This document shows, in pieces, positions 33,342 to 43,900 of a stretch of DNA of 64,000 nt. The translations under genes and the position numbers were made by a program. The notes under the pieces are model-generated. The model did not search any database. It worked only from the letters and a program-made list of their open reading frames with translations, and was not told the origin of the DNA. The stretch lies in the NCBI RefSeq assembly GCF_022605165.1, contig NC_063075.1, positions 1,922,001 through 1,986,000 of the forward strand. Direction: 5' to 3'. Numbering within the stretch: the stretch's first letter is position 1; the number at the start of each line of letters is the position of its first letter. This stretch comes from Purpureocillium takamizusanense (lineage: Eukaryota; Ascomycota; Sordariomycetes; Hypocreales; Ophiocordycipitaceae).

Positions 33342-33703
33342 CATACCCGTTTGCACCCGCACTCTGCTGGGCGGAGCGGGTGAGGATTAGTGTCGAAAGG
33401 GGACATGGAGGTTGTTCCTTGTTCTATGGTGTGTTACATGCTGCAATGCGCTAGTCGCTATACAATGGACTCTATTATAGTTCCAACCTTAATATATATC
33501 TGAGGCGCATGGGGTGCTCGCGGGAAAAGGGTACGCAGCTTAGCGTTCTTTAGCTGCCTTTGCCCATTGATGATCTTATGCATGATCCATAGTGTCGGCT
33601 CAACCGTCAATAAAGCACTCCCAGTCACATCTGGAAGTTGGGGCAACAGAGCAGTTCCGAATAACAAGAGAAAGGATGCCGAGTCTGCCAACTAGTCTGG
33701 TCC
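33342..33703. other. Convergent spacer, no gene seen
   Basis: 362 bp between the 3' ends of the DUF7702-like and phosphotransferase genes. AT-rich near 33480-33500, consistent with 3' untranslated sequence; nothing else visible. Confidence 0.6.
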
Positions 33704-35053
33704 TTAAGTAAAGCGAGCGTCATTATGCTTCTCCTGTTGGTACGCTTGCAGCTGCTTCATCTTCATCTGGACAACCTCGTCCATCTCGTCACGCGTCTTC
33801 TTGTCAAGCATCTCACAACTACCATATTCTTTATGTAGCACGCTCCAGTAGACAACGTCCACGTCCATGCTTCTTCTCGCTGCGTAGTTGAACCAAAATC
33901 GCCCAGTGTCCCACGAATCACGCATCCGAGCAGAGAGACACGGCTGCTCAGTCGACGGCGAGCTGGCCTCTGCTCGCTCCACCGCTCGAATAAACTGCTT
34001 CATCCTGGGCACGAAGTTGTTCAGAAACTTCTCCTTCTCGCCGCGCTCAAGCCAGATGTGCGGCGCCAGGAGCAGCAGCCACCAGGGTGGATCGTCCGCG
34101 AACTGTGCTGGCATGGCGTTTGTGAACTCGAAATCTAACACGGCGGTGATCCTAAGGGTATCCGGGTCAGCGAGCATGTTTGCGGGACGGAAGTCGTCGC
34201 CGAAAAGACTGAATGAGCTGTCGTCGACGCAGTACTTCGGAATCAGCTGCGCAAAGCAATGGCGAGCGATGAACCGCCATCGGGCGTCCACTTCGGAGGT
34301 GGCAAGGTTCCGCTGGGTCCGGAGATGTATCATGTGTGTATTCGAGAGCGCCTCAAAGTAGTCGGTGGCACGATCAAACGGTGCGGAGGGAAACTTATCG
34401 ACAGGGTGTCCAGTGTTTGTCACCAACTCGTTCATATCTAATGTTAGGGGTCTTCCGATGACAACTTGGTGGCCGGAAGTACTGTCGTTGGAGATGGTTC
34501 CAATGCGCGGAAACCGAAGCCGGGACAACTGAAGCATATAGTCGGCTATCTGGTCGTAGAAGGTGTCGAGCTTCGCCTCTTCAATATCTGGGTTGAGTAT
34601 CACCTCCTCCTGGTCGTTCTCCGTCGGCTGCCTCAGGAGATCGTCCAGATCTGTCCCATTCACGAACTCCATGATGATAAAAGGCCCTAAATGGCTCGGG
34701 CTTTCGCAAGCGAGACCCCAGGAGAGCACTCGAGGGACAGGAATGGTCGTATATTTGCGAAGATGTTCGATCACCATCACCTCGTTCGTAACCTTCTCTT
34801 CCCTCCACTGTTCATACGTGCGGCCTGGAAGAGGGAAACGAATGAGAACTTTGTAGCCGTTGCTACCACGTTCGACCACGAAACTGATGTTGAAAGACCC
34901 CTTTAGAAAGCGGCGGTACTCTCCCGTTCCGCCCCAACCTAGGCGGCGATCAACAAAGGCGACTATTTCATCCCGCTCGTTGATAAGTTTGCGGATAAAC
35001 TTCCCCCTTTCTTCATCATTGTTTGCTACAGCGATGGCGTCGAAGGCTGCCAT
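33704..35053 (-). CDS. Aminoglycoside phosphotransferase (APH)-fold protein
   Basis: Single exon of 449 aa, ATG at 35053. The kinase-like fold of the APH family is visible. An N-lobe carries KGSFNISFVVERG..KVLIRFP (48-73), then E-V-M-V-IEHL, a hinge at FIIMEFVNGTDL (125-135), a catalytic loop FGDDFRPANML (284-294) and the metal-binding DFE at 307-309. In the usual HGDxxxxN loop the His is replaced by Phe, while Asp286 and Asn292 are kept. The C-terminal W-rich part (PPWWLLLLAP) is typical of fungal members. These proteins phosphorylate small molecules or are inactive relatives; the substrate is unknown. Divergent from the kinase-like gene at 35410. Membership in the terpene cluster is uncertain. 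Confidence 0.87.
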   Translation of the reverse strand: MAAFDAIAVANNDEERGKFIRKLINERDEIVAFVDRRLGWGGTGEYRRFLKGSFNISFVVERGSNGYKVLIRFPLPGRTYEQWREEKVTNEVMVIEHLRKYTTIPVPRVLSWGLACESPSHLGPFIIMEFVNGTDLDDLLRQPTENDQEEVILNPDIEEAKLDTFYDQIADYMLQLSRLRFPRIGTISNDSTSGHQVVIGRPLTLDMNELVTNTGHPVDKFPSAPFDRATDYFEALSNTHMIHLRTQRNLATSEVDARWRFIARHCFAQLIPKYCVDDSSFSLFGDDFRPANMLADPDTLRITAVLDFEFTNAMPAQFADDPPWWLLLLAPHIWLERGEKEKFLNNFVPRMKQFIRAVERAEASSPSTEQPCLSARMRDSWDTGRFWFNYAARRSMDVDVVYWSVLHKEYGSCEMLDKKTRDEMDEVVQMKMKQLQAYQQEKHNDARFT

Positions 35054-35409
35054 TTTTCACAGGAGCGTTCGGTTCGAGGCAGGCTGAGGATTGATATGTC
35101 CAGTCGTGAATAAGGACGAGTTGGGCAAACAGATGTGACTTTCGTGTTTGTTTAGACAGTCATTCGGACAGCGATGCAAGGAGTGGGCCGGTGAAGATCT
35201 AGCCAATTCATCAGTTCGGCGCCGCCCCCTGGCACAGCACAGGTACTCTCACGGTCTCAACCCACTCGTGCGCATGGACGTGATCTGTGAGGTGAGGGGC
35301 AATCCCCAGTCATGCAACTGACTGCACTGCCAACAAAACATGGACTAAGGTGGCCGGCCAATCGAAGAGAGCCAAAGCCCGTTGAGAGAGTGGGGTGAGT
35401 AGGAGGGAA
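35054..35409. promoter_or_regulatory. Divergent promoter region
   Basis: 356 bp between the divergent phosphotransferase and kinase-like genes. No ORF and no recognisable operator. Confidence 0.4.
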
Positions 35410-36390
35410 ATGCGGCAGGAGGACGCTTCAGGCTTTGACCTGGATCATCGCATTTCTATTCTCCTCGTCGGGCACTTGAAGATGGCTGGACTACACTGGA
35501 CGCACGAACAATTAGCCCAATACTTAGATCAACGGTCGCATTCTCCTTCGAAGCTCAATCCGATTATAAATCAATTGCTCTTGGCCTGCCCCGATTCGTA
35601 CATTTTCGGCCTCGGAGGCCATTCTGTGGTGCTCTGGATCTCCTCCGGCGTGGCCGCAAAAGTCTCCCTTCAGCCAGGAGATGAGCGTTTACGCCATGAG
35701 CAACACATATTTGCATTGATCGAACATTTGGAGTGTCCGCACTTGGCGCAATCTTTCTTTCGTGGTGTTGACGTCACTTTCATCGAGTTACTAGCGAACG
35801 GGACACTTCACGATCGGATAAGCATCAACAAGCCCAGGCCAGTCTTGCACTGGATGTTGCAACTCTCATCCGCGGCGGCGTGCCTAGAGACTCTAGGATA
35901 CGCTCATGGAGACATCAATCCGCAAAACATTCTTCTCGACGAGCATGACCAGGTTAGGCTTATCGACTTCGACCACTCTCTCATCAGTGGCGATCCACTT
36001 GATGTTGGCTACGAGCCGTATGTCCGACAACACAGAGGGACTATAGGCGGCTTGTTTGGAGTTGCTGGTCCAATCACGGAGCAATTCGCTCTGGGTTCTG
36101 TGTTCTGGTATATGACCCGCGGCTCTGAGTTGTACTCCGAGCTAGAGGGCCCTGATCAAGTTGACCACTTGCTGGACGGTAAATTTCCAGCAACTGACCC
36201 CGGCGACCCCATTGATAAGATTATAGCGAACTGTTGGAACGGCCGCTATGCCCGGGTTGCAGACCTCAAGGAGGATATCAGAGGCCTATTGGGGCTTGAT
36301 GTAAAGACCGAGCAAACCATGCCCTTGAGTCAAAGGTATGACAACATTCTGCTCTGTGAGAAGTACTATAACCTCGCTAAGTCCTCCTGA
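35410..36390 (+). CDS. Protein-kinase-like protein, DFG changed to DFD
   Basis: Single exon of 326 aa. The first ATG in frame is at 35410 (MRQEDASG); the frame opens from a GTG at 35395. Kinase elements are a Gly-poor P-loop region (FGLGGHSVVLW, 66-76), a candidate Lys84 in VAAKVS, the catalytic loop HGDINPQNILLD (166-177) with Asp168 and Asn173, and IDFDHS (185-190), where the metal-binding DFG is DFD. The C-lobe (GPITEQFALGSVFWYMTRG) resembles the F-helix region of small fungal kinase-like proteins. HGD in place of HRD and the loss of the DFG glycine suggest a divergent or weak kinase. The N-terminal 60 residues form a helical region of no known family. Confidence 0.85.
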   Translation: MRQEDASGFDLDHRISILLVGHLKMAGLHWTHEQLAQYLDQRSHSPSKLNPIINQLLLACPDSYIFGLGGHSVVLWISSGVAAKVSLQPGDERLRHEQHIFALIEHLECPHLAQSFFRGVDVTFIELLANGTLHDRISINKPRPVLHWMLQLSSAAACLETLGYAHGDINPQNILLDEHDQVRLIDFDHSLISGDPLDVGYEPYVRQHRGTIGGLFGVAGPITEQFALGSVFWYMTRGSELYSELEGPDQVDHLLDGKFPATDPGDPIDKIIANCWNGRYARVADLKEDIRGLLGLDVKTEQTMPLSQRYDNILLCEKYYNLAKSS

Positions 36391-36922
36391 GCTGAGGACG
36401 AAAGATGGCAGCTCCTGTCAACACCAAAGTCTCAGTCGATGCGGCCACTTTGATGATGTGGTCCGCAAAAAAAAAAAGTACTTATACTGCAAGTGTCCAG
36501 AGAAGAAGCGAGGTCGGTCTTAGCGGGTGCTCGTAGGTATACTGTATAGTATTAGTAGGTGTGCCATACTTGATGGGCGACGCCTACCCCTTACGACCGT
36601 TTCTAATACGGTCCAGGTACAGGGGAGGCTCGAGGCCGGCCGTGAACCCGTCAGCGCCTGGAGCCCCGCGGTCCAGCTGCTCCAGTGCCGATCGGGGCCC
36701 CACAACCCGGGCTTGGATCACTGACGCAATTATCCGACCATCACCCGGGCGCTGCATCTTCTAGCTAGTGACCGTGAACCTTCAACCTTTGCCCGTTGCC
36801 CAACTGCTTCATCAAACCACCTTCACGTTCACAATCCCGATTGCATGCAAACGGGGAACCTGCCTCTCAATAATGACGTAGCGACAATCCTTACACACTG
36901 ACAGACTGGAACCGCTGCCAAC
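36391..36922. other. Intergenic, upstream of Tfb2 gene
   Basis: 532 bp with a poly-A run near 36467-36478. No coding frame seen. Confidence 0.6.
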
Positions 36923-38509
36923 ATGTCTGTCAGTCCGGCGCAGTCTCTCCAGCTGACGGACTATCTCGAGAAGCTGCCTGGTACGACCTTTAGGAAGCTC
37001 TACCAGCAGCCCTCGACTTCCTTTGCCATCTTTCGGCGCATGCTCACACATCTGGGTATGTGCGGTAGTCACGCCCAAGTGGCAAATCGCAGACTGACCA
37101 GTCGTTGCAGCGAAGACGTTTGTCATGCGGATGCTCTTCATGCCAAAGCCGATGCTGCTCACCGAACTCGACGATTGGGTCAAACCTGACGCGAAACGGT
37201 ACACCAAATCTTCCACGACGATTCAATACGTGTTCAGTGTCTGATATAGCGCAGGCAAAAAGACCAGGCACTCTCGATTCTCCGAGGGCTGCACATCATA
37301 CAGATTTCGGTCCCATCCAAGGAGAAACCGCAAGAGCTGTACTTGACCGCCAACTTCAAGACGTCTCTCAGGCTCGCTCTCACCGGAGGCGGCACGCACA
37401 ATTCTTTCGGTGTTCCTTCAAGCCTCGCCGTTCCCACCGAGATCGACATCGCATTCCTCGATCGATACGCGCGAAAGAAATGGGAGGACATTCTCCACTT
37501 TGTCGTCTCGAGCGTCGGCTACAAAAGCGCAGGCGAGTCCTCCGGACCGAACAAGAGCGTCAAAGACCTGCTTGTCGCCGGTCGGTTGGTGGACCGACGG
37601 CCAAATGGGAGCGTGGGCATTACGCAGGCCGGATTTACGTTTTTGCTGCAGGAGGCAAACGCGCAGGTCTGGACACTGCTTCTCTTGTGGCTGGAAGCGA
37701 GCGAGATCAACAGGGCTGCGGGACTCGAGACTGTTGACATGCTGTCCTTTCTATTCGTTTTGGCCAGCTTGGAGCTGGGGCGCGCCTACGACACCAATGC
37801 GCTGACGGAGCAGCGGAAGAATATGCTTCCCTCGCTACTGGATTTTGGACTCATCTACATCCCGCAGCACAAACGATCCATGTTCTTTCCTACGAGGCTG
37901 GCGACAACTCTGACAAGTGGTGGAAACAGCTTGCGGACAATCAGCGACGGGGTCGCGGCCGCAACATCCGCTGCGCTCAACCCCAGCCAAGCTGGACCGT
38001 TGGGCGGCACCGGCGAGCAAAAGGGCAGCGTGGTTGTGGAAACTAATTATCGCATCTACGCATACACGCAGTCGACCCTGCAGATCGCGGTGCTTGCCCT
38101 TTTCACCAAGCTCAGCATGCGCTTCCCGGATATGGTTGCTGGCCGGCTTACCCGCTCGTCCATCCGCCAGGCCATCAACTTTGGCATCACCGCCGACCAA
38201 ATCATCTCGTACCTCGCGGCCCACGCGCATGACCAGATGCATCGCACGGCAGCGCTGACCAACAAACCGGTCCTTCCGCCAACAGTAGTTGATCAGATTC
38301 GCCTATGGCAGCTAGAGAACGAGCGCATGAAGACGACCAGCGGATTCCTGTTCCGTGACTTTGACGACCACAAGGAGTTTATGGAGACGGCTCGCTTTGC
38401 GGAGGAGATTGGCGTGCTGGTATGGAGGGGCGACAAGTCTGGCATGTTCTTCGCCAGCAAGCATGAACAGATTCGGGACTATCTGAAGAGCAGAAAGCGT
38501 GCTGAGTAG
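36923..38509 (+). CDS. tfb2: TFIIH core subunit Tfb2 (p52)
   Basis: Three exons, 36923-37055, 37111-37198 and 37255-38509, give 491 aa, close to yeast Tfb2 (about 510). Introns are 55 nt (gtatgt..cag) and 56 nt (gtacac..cag). Family landmarks are LTDYLEKLPGTTFRKLYQQPSTSFAIFR at the N terminus, FVMRMLFMP, W..ILHFVVSS, a ..GFTFLLQ..NAQVWTLLL segment, FLFVLASLELGRAYD, and a C-terminal winged region ending with the Tfb5-binding part (FRDFDDHKEF..). Tfb2 regulates the XPB helicase in RNA polymerase II transcription and nucleotide excision repair. It is a conserved housekeeping gene that marks the right boundary of the accessory region. Confidence 0.95.
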
Positions 38510-38835
38510 ACAACACTTGCGTCGGGATGCGGGGTGTCATAGAGCCACAAAACGGAGTGATGAACATGGGAACGCGGCGTTCACCAAATGGTATGGCGTT
38601 GGGTACGCCAAGAGGCATGTGGGATATGGAGGTCTCGACGACCTGTAGGAACGGTGCGTCGATGATCACAATGACGACCATCACGAGGATAAAGACACGA
38701 ATTGTTCCATGTACAAAGAATCTTGTCATTATCATCTTGGCTTCTATAGTCTGGTGCCCTCTGTTTGTCCGACTCCCTATCCCAAATTTCCCATCAGCCG
38801 AACGCCAAACAATGAGTTAGTTTATAGCCACGTCT
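38510..38835. other. Convergent spacer, no gene seen
   Basis: 326 bp between the 3' ends of Tfb2 and the TANGO2-like gene. Nothing recognisable. Confidence 0.6.
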
Positions 38836-39933
38836 TTATGATTCATCGTCCCAACCGTCGATCTTAAACTTGAAGGCGACATCGCCGTCCCCTCGGGGAA
38901 TCGCATGCCCGTTTGCGTCCCAGAGAGCACGCTCAACAAAGGTGACATTTCCCTCCAAGTCTACCAGCAGCACCGTCTGACGCTGCGTCCCATACATGCC
39001 CGTCTCGAAGGCGGCCATGATCTCCGGGTGGGTCTTGGCATCCGGTCGCTCCTCCGCGAGGAGCTCTTCCACGGCCTTGGCATCACCGTTGAGGACGTTC
39101 CAGTCTGAGCGTCCGTTTGCCATGGCCTTCTGCATAGCCTCTCGGTGCTTCTGGTCTCCGATGGGAGGCACAAAGATGCTGTGCTTGAGTTGGCTGATGT
39201 AGGCCTCGAAGCCCTGGCCCTCCGTCATCTGCGGTAGCGTGTCGACGTCGAGCACCGAGAAGAGGGCCTTGATCAGCTTCTCCTGCTCTTCCTGCTGCTG
39301 CGAGGCGTCGTCATCCGTCTTGGAGGCGGTGGCCCCCGCCTCGGACACGAGCTCGTCGAGCAGACGCTTCCCGGCGGTAACCTTGGGCCACTCCTTCGGG
39401 TCGTCGAAGACGGTGTTGCTGAGTCCCCAGGTCTCGCGGCTGTCGAGGTCGACGAGCGGCACGTCATCTGGGTGCGACGCCCTGTTGCTGACGATGGCGA
39501 TGCCGCCGCCCTTGCGCCTCAGCTTGGCGCCCACCATGGAGAAGCCGCCGACGCCCTGCACGTTGCGGTTCGCCACCAGGCGATGCACGCCGTCCTTGAT
39601 GCTGCTGCCGCCCTTGGCCGCGGCGAGACCGCCGAGCCAGGCGTTGACGACGAGGCCGCGGCTGCGGATGCCGTGCACGGGGTGCTCCGCGTCCCCCCGC
39701 GGGCTGAGCTCGCGGTAGTTTGTCAGGACGGCGAGGAGCCCGTCGCGCGTGATGCCGAACCAGGTGCCCTTTTCGGCGCGCTGGAGGTCCCGCGCGGAGA
39801 GCACCCGCTGGCCCGAGGTCGGGTGCGTCCACCAGCCGGGCCGCGAGGTCGGGCGCAGGATGTACTCGTCGCGGTTGTCGATGAGGATGAGTGAGTATTT
39901 GGGGTGCGCGGTTGTGAATAATACGATGCACAT
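38836..39933 (-). CDS. TANGO2 / NRDE-family protein
   Basis: Single exon of 365 aa, ATG 39933. It begins MCIVLFTTAHPKYSLIL and has the defining NRDE motif in IDNRDEYILRPT (18-29). Then come WWTHP, GTWFGITRDGLLAVLTNYRE, a family-typical GLSNT (near 170), and a C-terminal part with YGTQRQTVLLV. Cys2 becomes N-terminal if Met1 is removed, as expected for this N-terminal-nucleophile-like fold. TANGO2 relatives act in ER/Golgi organisation and in lipid or heme handling; the mechanism is debated. An insert rich in Gln/Glu/Asp lies near 205-225. No introns. Confidence 0.92.
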   Translation of the reverse strand: MCIVLFTTAHPKYSLILIDNRDEYILRPTSRPGWWTHPTSGQRVLSARDLQRAEKGTWFGITRDGLLAVLTNYRELSPRGDAEHPVHGIRSRGLVVNAWLGGLAAAKGGSSIKDGVHRLVANRNVQGVGGFSMVGAKLRRKGGGIAIVSNRASHPDDVPLVDLDSRETWGLSNTVFDDPKEWPKVTAGKRLLDELVSEAGATASKTDDDASQQQEEQEKLIKALFSVLDVDTLPQMTEGQGFEAYISQLKHSIFVPPIGDQKHREAMQKAMANGRSDWNVLNGDAKAVEELLAEERPDAKTHPEIMAAFETGMYGTQRQTVLLVDLEGNVTFVERALWDANGHAIPRGDGDVAFKFKIDGWDDES

Positions 39934-40949
39934 CTTTGATGAAGATGAAGATGATGATGATGGGGATGTGTGGGTTCCAAGGCGCCGTGCGTGCTTTGAA
40001 ATGGCGGTTGTTGTTGTTGTTGTTGTAAGAGAGAGATGGAAGTGGTGTGATGGGATGGTTGCTGCTGTACTTGGTGGTCTTGGTAGTTACCGACTTGGAT
40101 GATGGAAGTGGCTCGATAGCGCTAGCGCTACCTAGTACCAACGTAACTTTGTAGGTACGTAAGAAGGTGGTGATGACAGTGCCGCCGGTACTAACTAAAA
40201 CGCGGTAACATGTGGCGCGGCGGCCCCTCGTCCCGGACTCCCCAAGGCGAGTGAGGCCTGTCGTCCGATTGACTTCTCTTATTTATTAGCGCGTGGGCGG
40301 CATCCGTGATCAGCCGACCGACCGACCGACCTCTTGTTCGACAACAGGCGGCGGCCGCGGCGGCGCCTCCGGGGTGTGAGTGAGGCTCACTCATGCCGTG
40401 TCACCCAATCCTGCTGGCTGGCTGGCCGACGTGGCCGGTTGACACGTGCCGCTCAGCATGCTGACAGCAGGGCGCGGCCTGGCAATCCCTCGTTGTCCCC
40501 GACAAGGTCGTCCGTTCTGGTGTAGAACACACGTTGGGGATGGGCTAGAGGCTTTTAGAGAGCTCCCGAATCGAGAACCGGTGTCAGCAGTTGCATGACC
40601 AGACAATGGCAGTGGGCCGAGTGGAGCGAGTGATCCTTCTCGCCGGTATGACGGGGGGGGGTCCTCGCCCGTTGTCTCGGCAGACCGAATGTTTCCGGGG
40701 CTGGATTTCAGTTCAAAGGAAACCCGTCTGATGCTTCATATGTACAATGACATTTGCTAATGCACTTTAGGTCTAAGTCTAATTATATTTACCATTATCA
40801 ATTCTTACACCAGCTTTTTAAACGCCTCGCCTATGCGTGTATACTGTATCCAGATATCGCAGTCTTTCTGCATGTGTGCAGCCATGGTAGCTATCCTCGC
40901 TGGACAAAACACGACTGCCACCACCCAATGAGCTTTTTTGACCCAAACT
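39934..40949. other. Intergenic, promoter of TANGO2-like gene
   Basis: A 1.0-kb spacer between the TANGO2-like start and the PDR transporter 3' end. It holds a GAT-rich run (39936-39964), a (GTT)n run (40006-40026) in the probable 5' leader, a (CCGA)n run near 40314-40331 and a G-tract at 40652-40659. No conserved ORF. Confidence 0.55.
40314..40331. repeat. (CCGA)n tetranucleotide repeat
   Basis: Four to five tandem CCGA units in the spacer upstream of the TANGO2-like gene. Confidence 0.75.
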
Positions 40950-43900
40950 TTACCGCTTGTTGAAGTTCAAGAAACGAGTCTAGTAGTGATTTGTTAGTTT
41001 TCATGTCCCGGGACTTCATGAACGCGAAAAGACTTACCGCCGTAAATAAGATGATTAGGTTGCTTCCAATAAATGCAATGTAAATGCCCAAGTCCCTCCA
41101 GCGGTTCGCAAAGGACATGTTGAGGGGCTTGTAAAACTCGTCCCCGACCTTGTAGGCGCAGTACTCGCAGTCGCGAGTGCCGTTGCTCACAAGGTATCCG
41201 CTCCCGCCACTGGCAAAGAACGGCCGCATGTACTCGCCGCAGGTGGAGTTCTCCGGGGCCGTGAACCGGTTGAGCTCATGGGGCTTGCAGACGACGCTAA
41301 GCCCGTGCAGAGCCGTGGTCACCATGCCGCCGATCAAGCGCGTGAAGGGGTCCAGCTGGTAGAGCCAAGCGCGCCAGAAGCCGGGCATCTGGGGCGCCGG
41401 AATGGTCACGCCGCAGAAGAGGGCGAAGATGATGATGATGAAGGGGTCGAACTGGGCCGAGATGCGTGGCGAGGGCGTCATCGAAGCCAGGCCCTGAGCC
41501 ATGGTCACGGCAAACACTTCCGTGATGAGGATCATGAAGAACTGGTATCCCGCGCGGGAAGCCGTCGCTTGGAGGCCGGGCATAAAGTAGAGGCAGACGT
41601 AGAACACGACTGCACAGAGGACAGAGTACGGGAGCTCTGCGGTGACAATGGCCGTGGCGAAGGTGACCGGTGAGTACATCTTCGACGAGGCTTCTCGGAA
41701 GAAGAGCGCCCTCTTGATGTGGAACATGACCTCGACTTGAGATATGATGAGGGCCGGCAGCACGGTGACTTGGAACATGACGAAGACAGTGTACTGGAGA
41801 GAAGAGCGTGAGTCGTCGAGGTTGAGATATGTCAGGCCGCTGACAAAGGCAACCGCGAAGTGGTTGAACAGGCGGGTGAAGAGGTAGTTGGGCGACCGCC
41901 AGAAAGCGCGGAACATGCGACGGCACACAATGTTGAGTTGATGGCGCATCGGCGAGGCATATTCTCTCTCGAGTTCGGGACGGGCGTCGCGCGCCACCGC
42001 CGCCGCCCTCTCGCGCTTGAGATGCACAATCTGGTCTTTCGCCTGAGCCAGCTCGGGGCTTTCGTCCCAAATGTCTGCCCAGTCGCGATTGCCCACCCGC
42101 GGCGTGCTGCCAGCGCCGATAGCCTCAAGCATAAACTCGGCGACGTTGTCTGTGGGAGCCGCCTCGGCGCCGTGGCGCTTGAAGTACGCCCGCAGGATGC
42201 TCGCGTCATCGCCGATATCGCCAAAGTAGACGGTGCGTCCCCCGCGCTGGAGGAGCAAGAGTCGATCAAACATGTCGAAGAGCGCGGCGTTGGGCTGGTG
42301 GATGGTGCAAAGGATGGCCTGGCCGGCGGCAGCCAGCTTCTTGAGGAACCGGACGATATTGTAGGCGCTCTGGCCGTCGAGGCCCGACGTCGGCTCGTCC
42401 AGGAAGAGAAGCAACTCCGGCTTGGCAGCCAGCTCGACGCCAATCGTGACCCTCTTGCGCTGCTCCACGGTCAAGCCCGCCTCCGCGGTCCCAATGATGC
42501 AGTCTGCAATATGTTCCATTTCCAGAAGCGCGATGATCTCCTCCACGTAGGCGTGCTTGTCATCGACGGGAGTCTCAAAGGGCTGTCGCAGGTCGGCAGA
42601 AAATCGCAACGCTTCGCGGACCGTCTGCGTGGGCTCATGCAAGTCGAGCTGCTCGGCGTATGACGTCGATCGCTGGAACTGCTTCCCCGGCTTGACGCCA
42701 TCTACCAGGACGTCACCTTGGATGACACCAATGTTCTTCCTAGAGGCTAGAACATCCAAAAGAGTAGTCTTGCCAGCACCCGATGCACCCATCAACGCGG
42801 TCAGCTCGCCTGGGCGCACGTATCCGAAGACGTTGTTGAGGAGTCGCCTCGTGCCTTCGGGGACGGGGACGTCGTAGTTGAGGTCTTCCCAAGTCAGGAT
42901 GCTCTCTGACTTGATCCTGAGGTCCGATCCCGCTTCGTTGGACCTGTCCTTGCGCCTCGCCTCCTTCTTCTCCATCAAGCGCTCATTGAGCTGTTTGCGC
43001 TCCTTGTTCGGTCGCTGGTAAACCTTGAAGGAGTTGCCCCCCATGCCGAATTTGACCATCTCACCCAAGACCACGTTCAGAATCAGGAAAAGAACGATGA
43101 TGCCCACAACAATACCCCAGTTCCTCCAGAGGTCTCCGGGATAGTAAGAGAAGCCCTGCGCAATGTAATCCGGGCCGCGAACGAACGTGGTCCCGGACTT
43201 GGACCCTGCCAGAGTGCAAACCTGGTGGTTGATGTCCGTATACTCTGGCCCAGCGGGGATGAGCGAATCGGCGGTGCAGGTCATGTCGATGCGTTGGAAC
43301 TCATTCTGCATCAAGGAGCTGAAAATGAGGCCCAAGACATTGACCCAGTAGATCCAGCGCAGCCACACCTTTTCGGACTGGTACTGGATGATGTACCCAG
43401 ACGTCGTGACAAACAGCGTGATGACGACGACGGCGAACTTGATGGCGTAATCGAAATCCGGGCTCAAGCAGCCGATGATTCGGAAGAAGAGAGTCATGGC
43501 AATGTTCCCCGACAAGATCAGCAGGTAAAAGGTGAAGAAGGCGCCGGCATCCCGCACGAGGCCCGTCATGAAGTAGACAATGATGGAGAACATCATTATC
43601 TCGACAGCGGCAAACGCCTGGTCGACCAAGATCTGTCCGATCCAGAGCGCCGATGGGCGGTGAAAGGCGTATGCCTTGTGCTTGTTGACAATCGCCCTCC
43701 CGAGCATGGTGCCGGCGAGTTCTGAGAATGCCTGGAACGCGTTGAAGAGGAGGGCGATGAAGAGCAGGCCTCCCTTGCTGAACGCGCTGGCGGAGGTCTT
43801 GCCGAGGTTGAGGTAGAGCGTTCCGAGAACGATTGCGATGACGAAGCTTCGTACATATGCCAAAGTGAGGTTGAAGCGGTCCTGGAGCTTAAGCGTGAAC

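Noticed and set aside
40891..41030. Read-through C terminus of the PDR transporter
   Set aside because: The spliced ten-codon exon gives the normal family end and the intron has all canonical signals.
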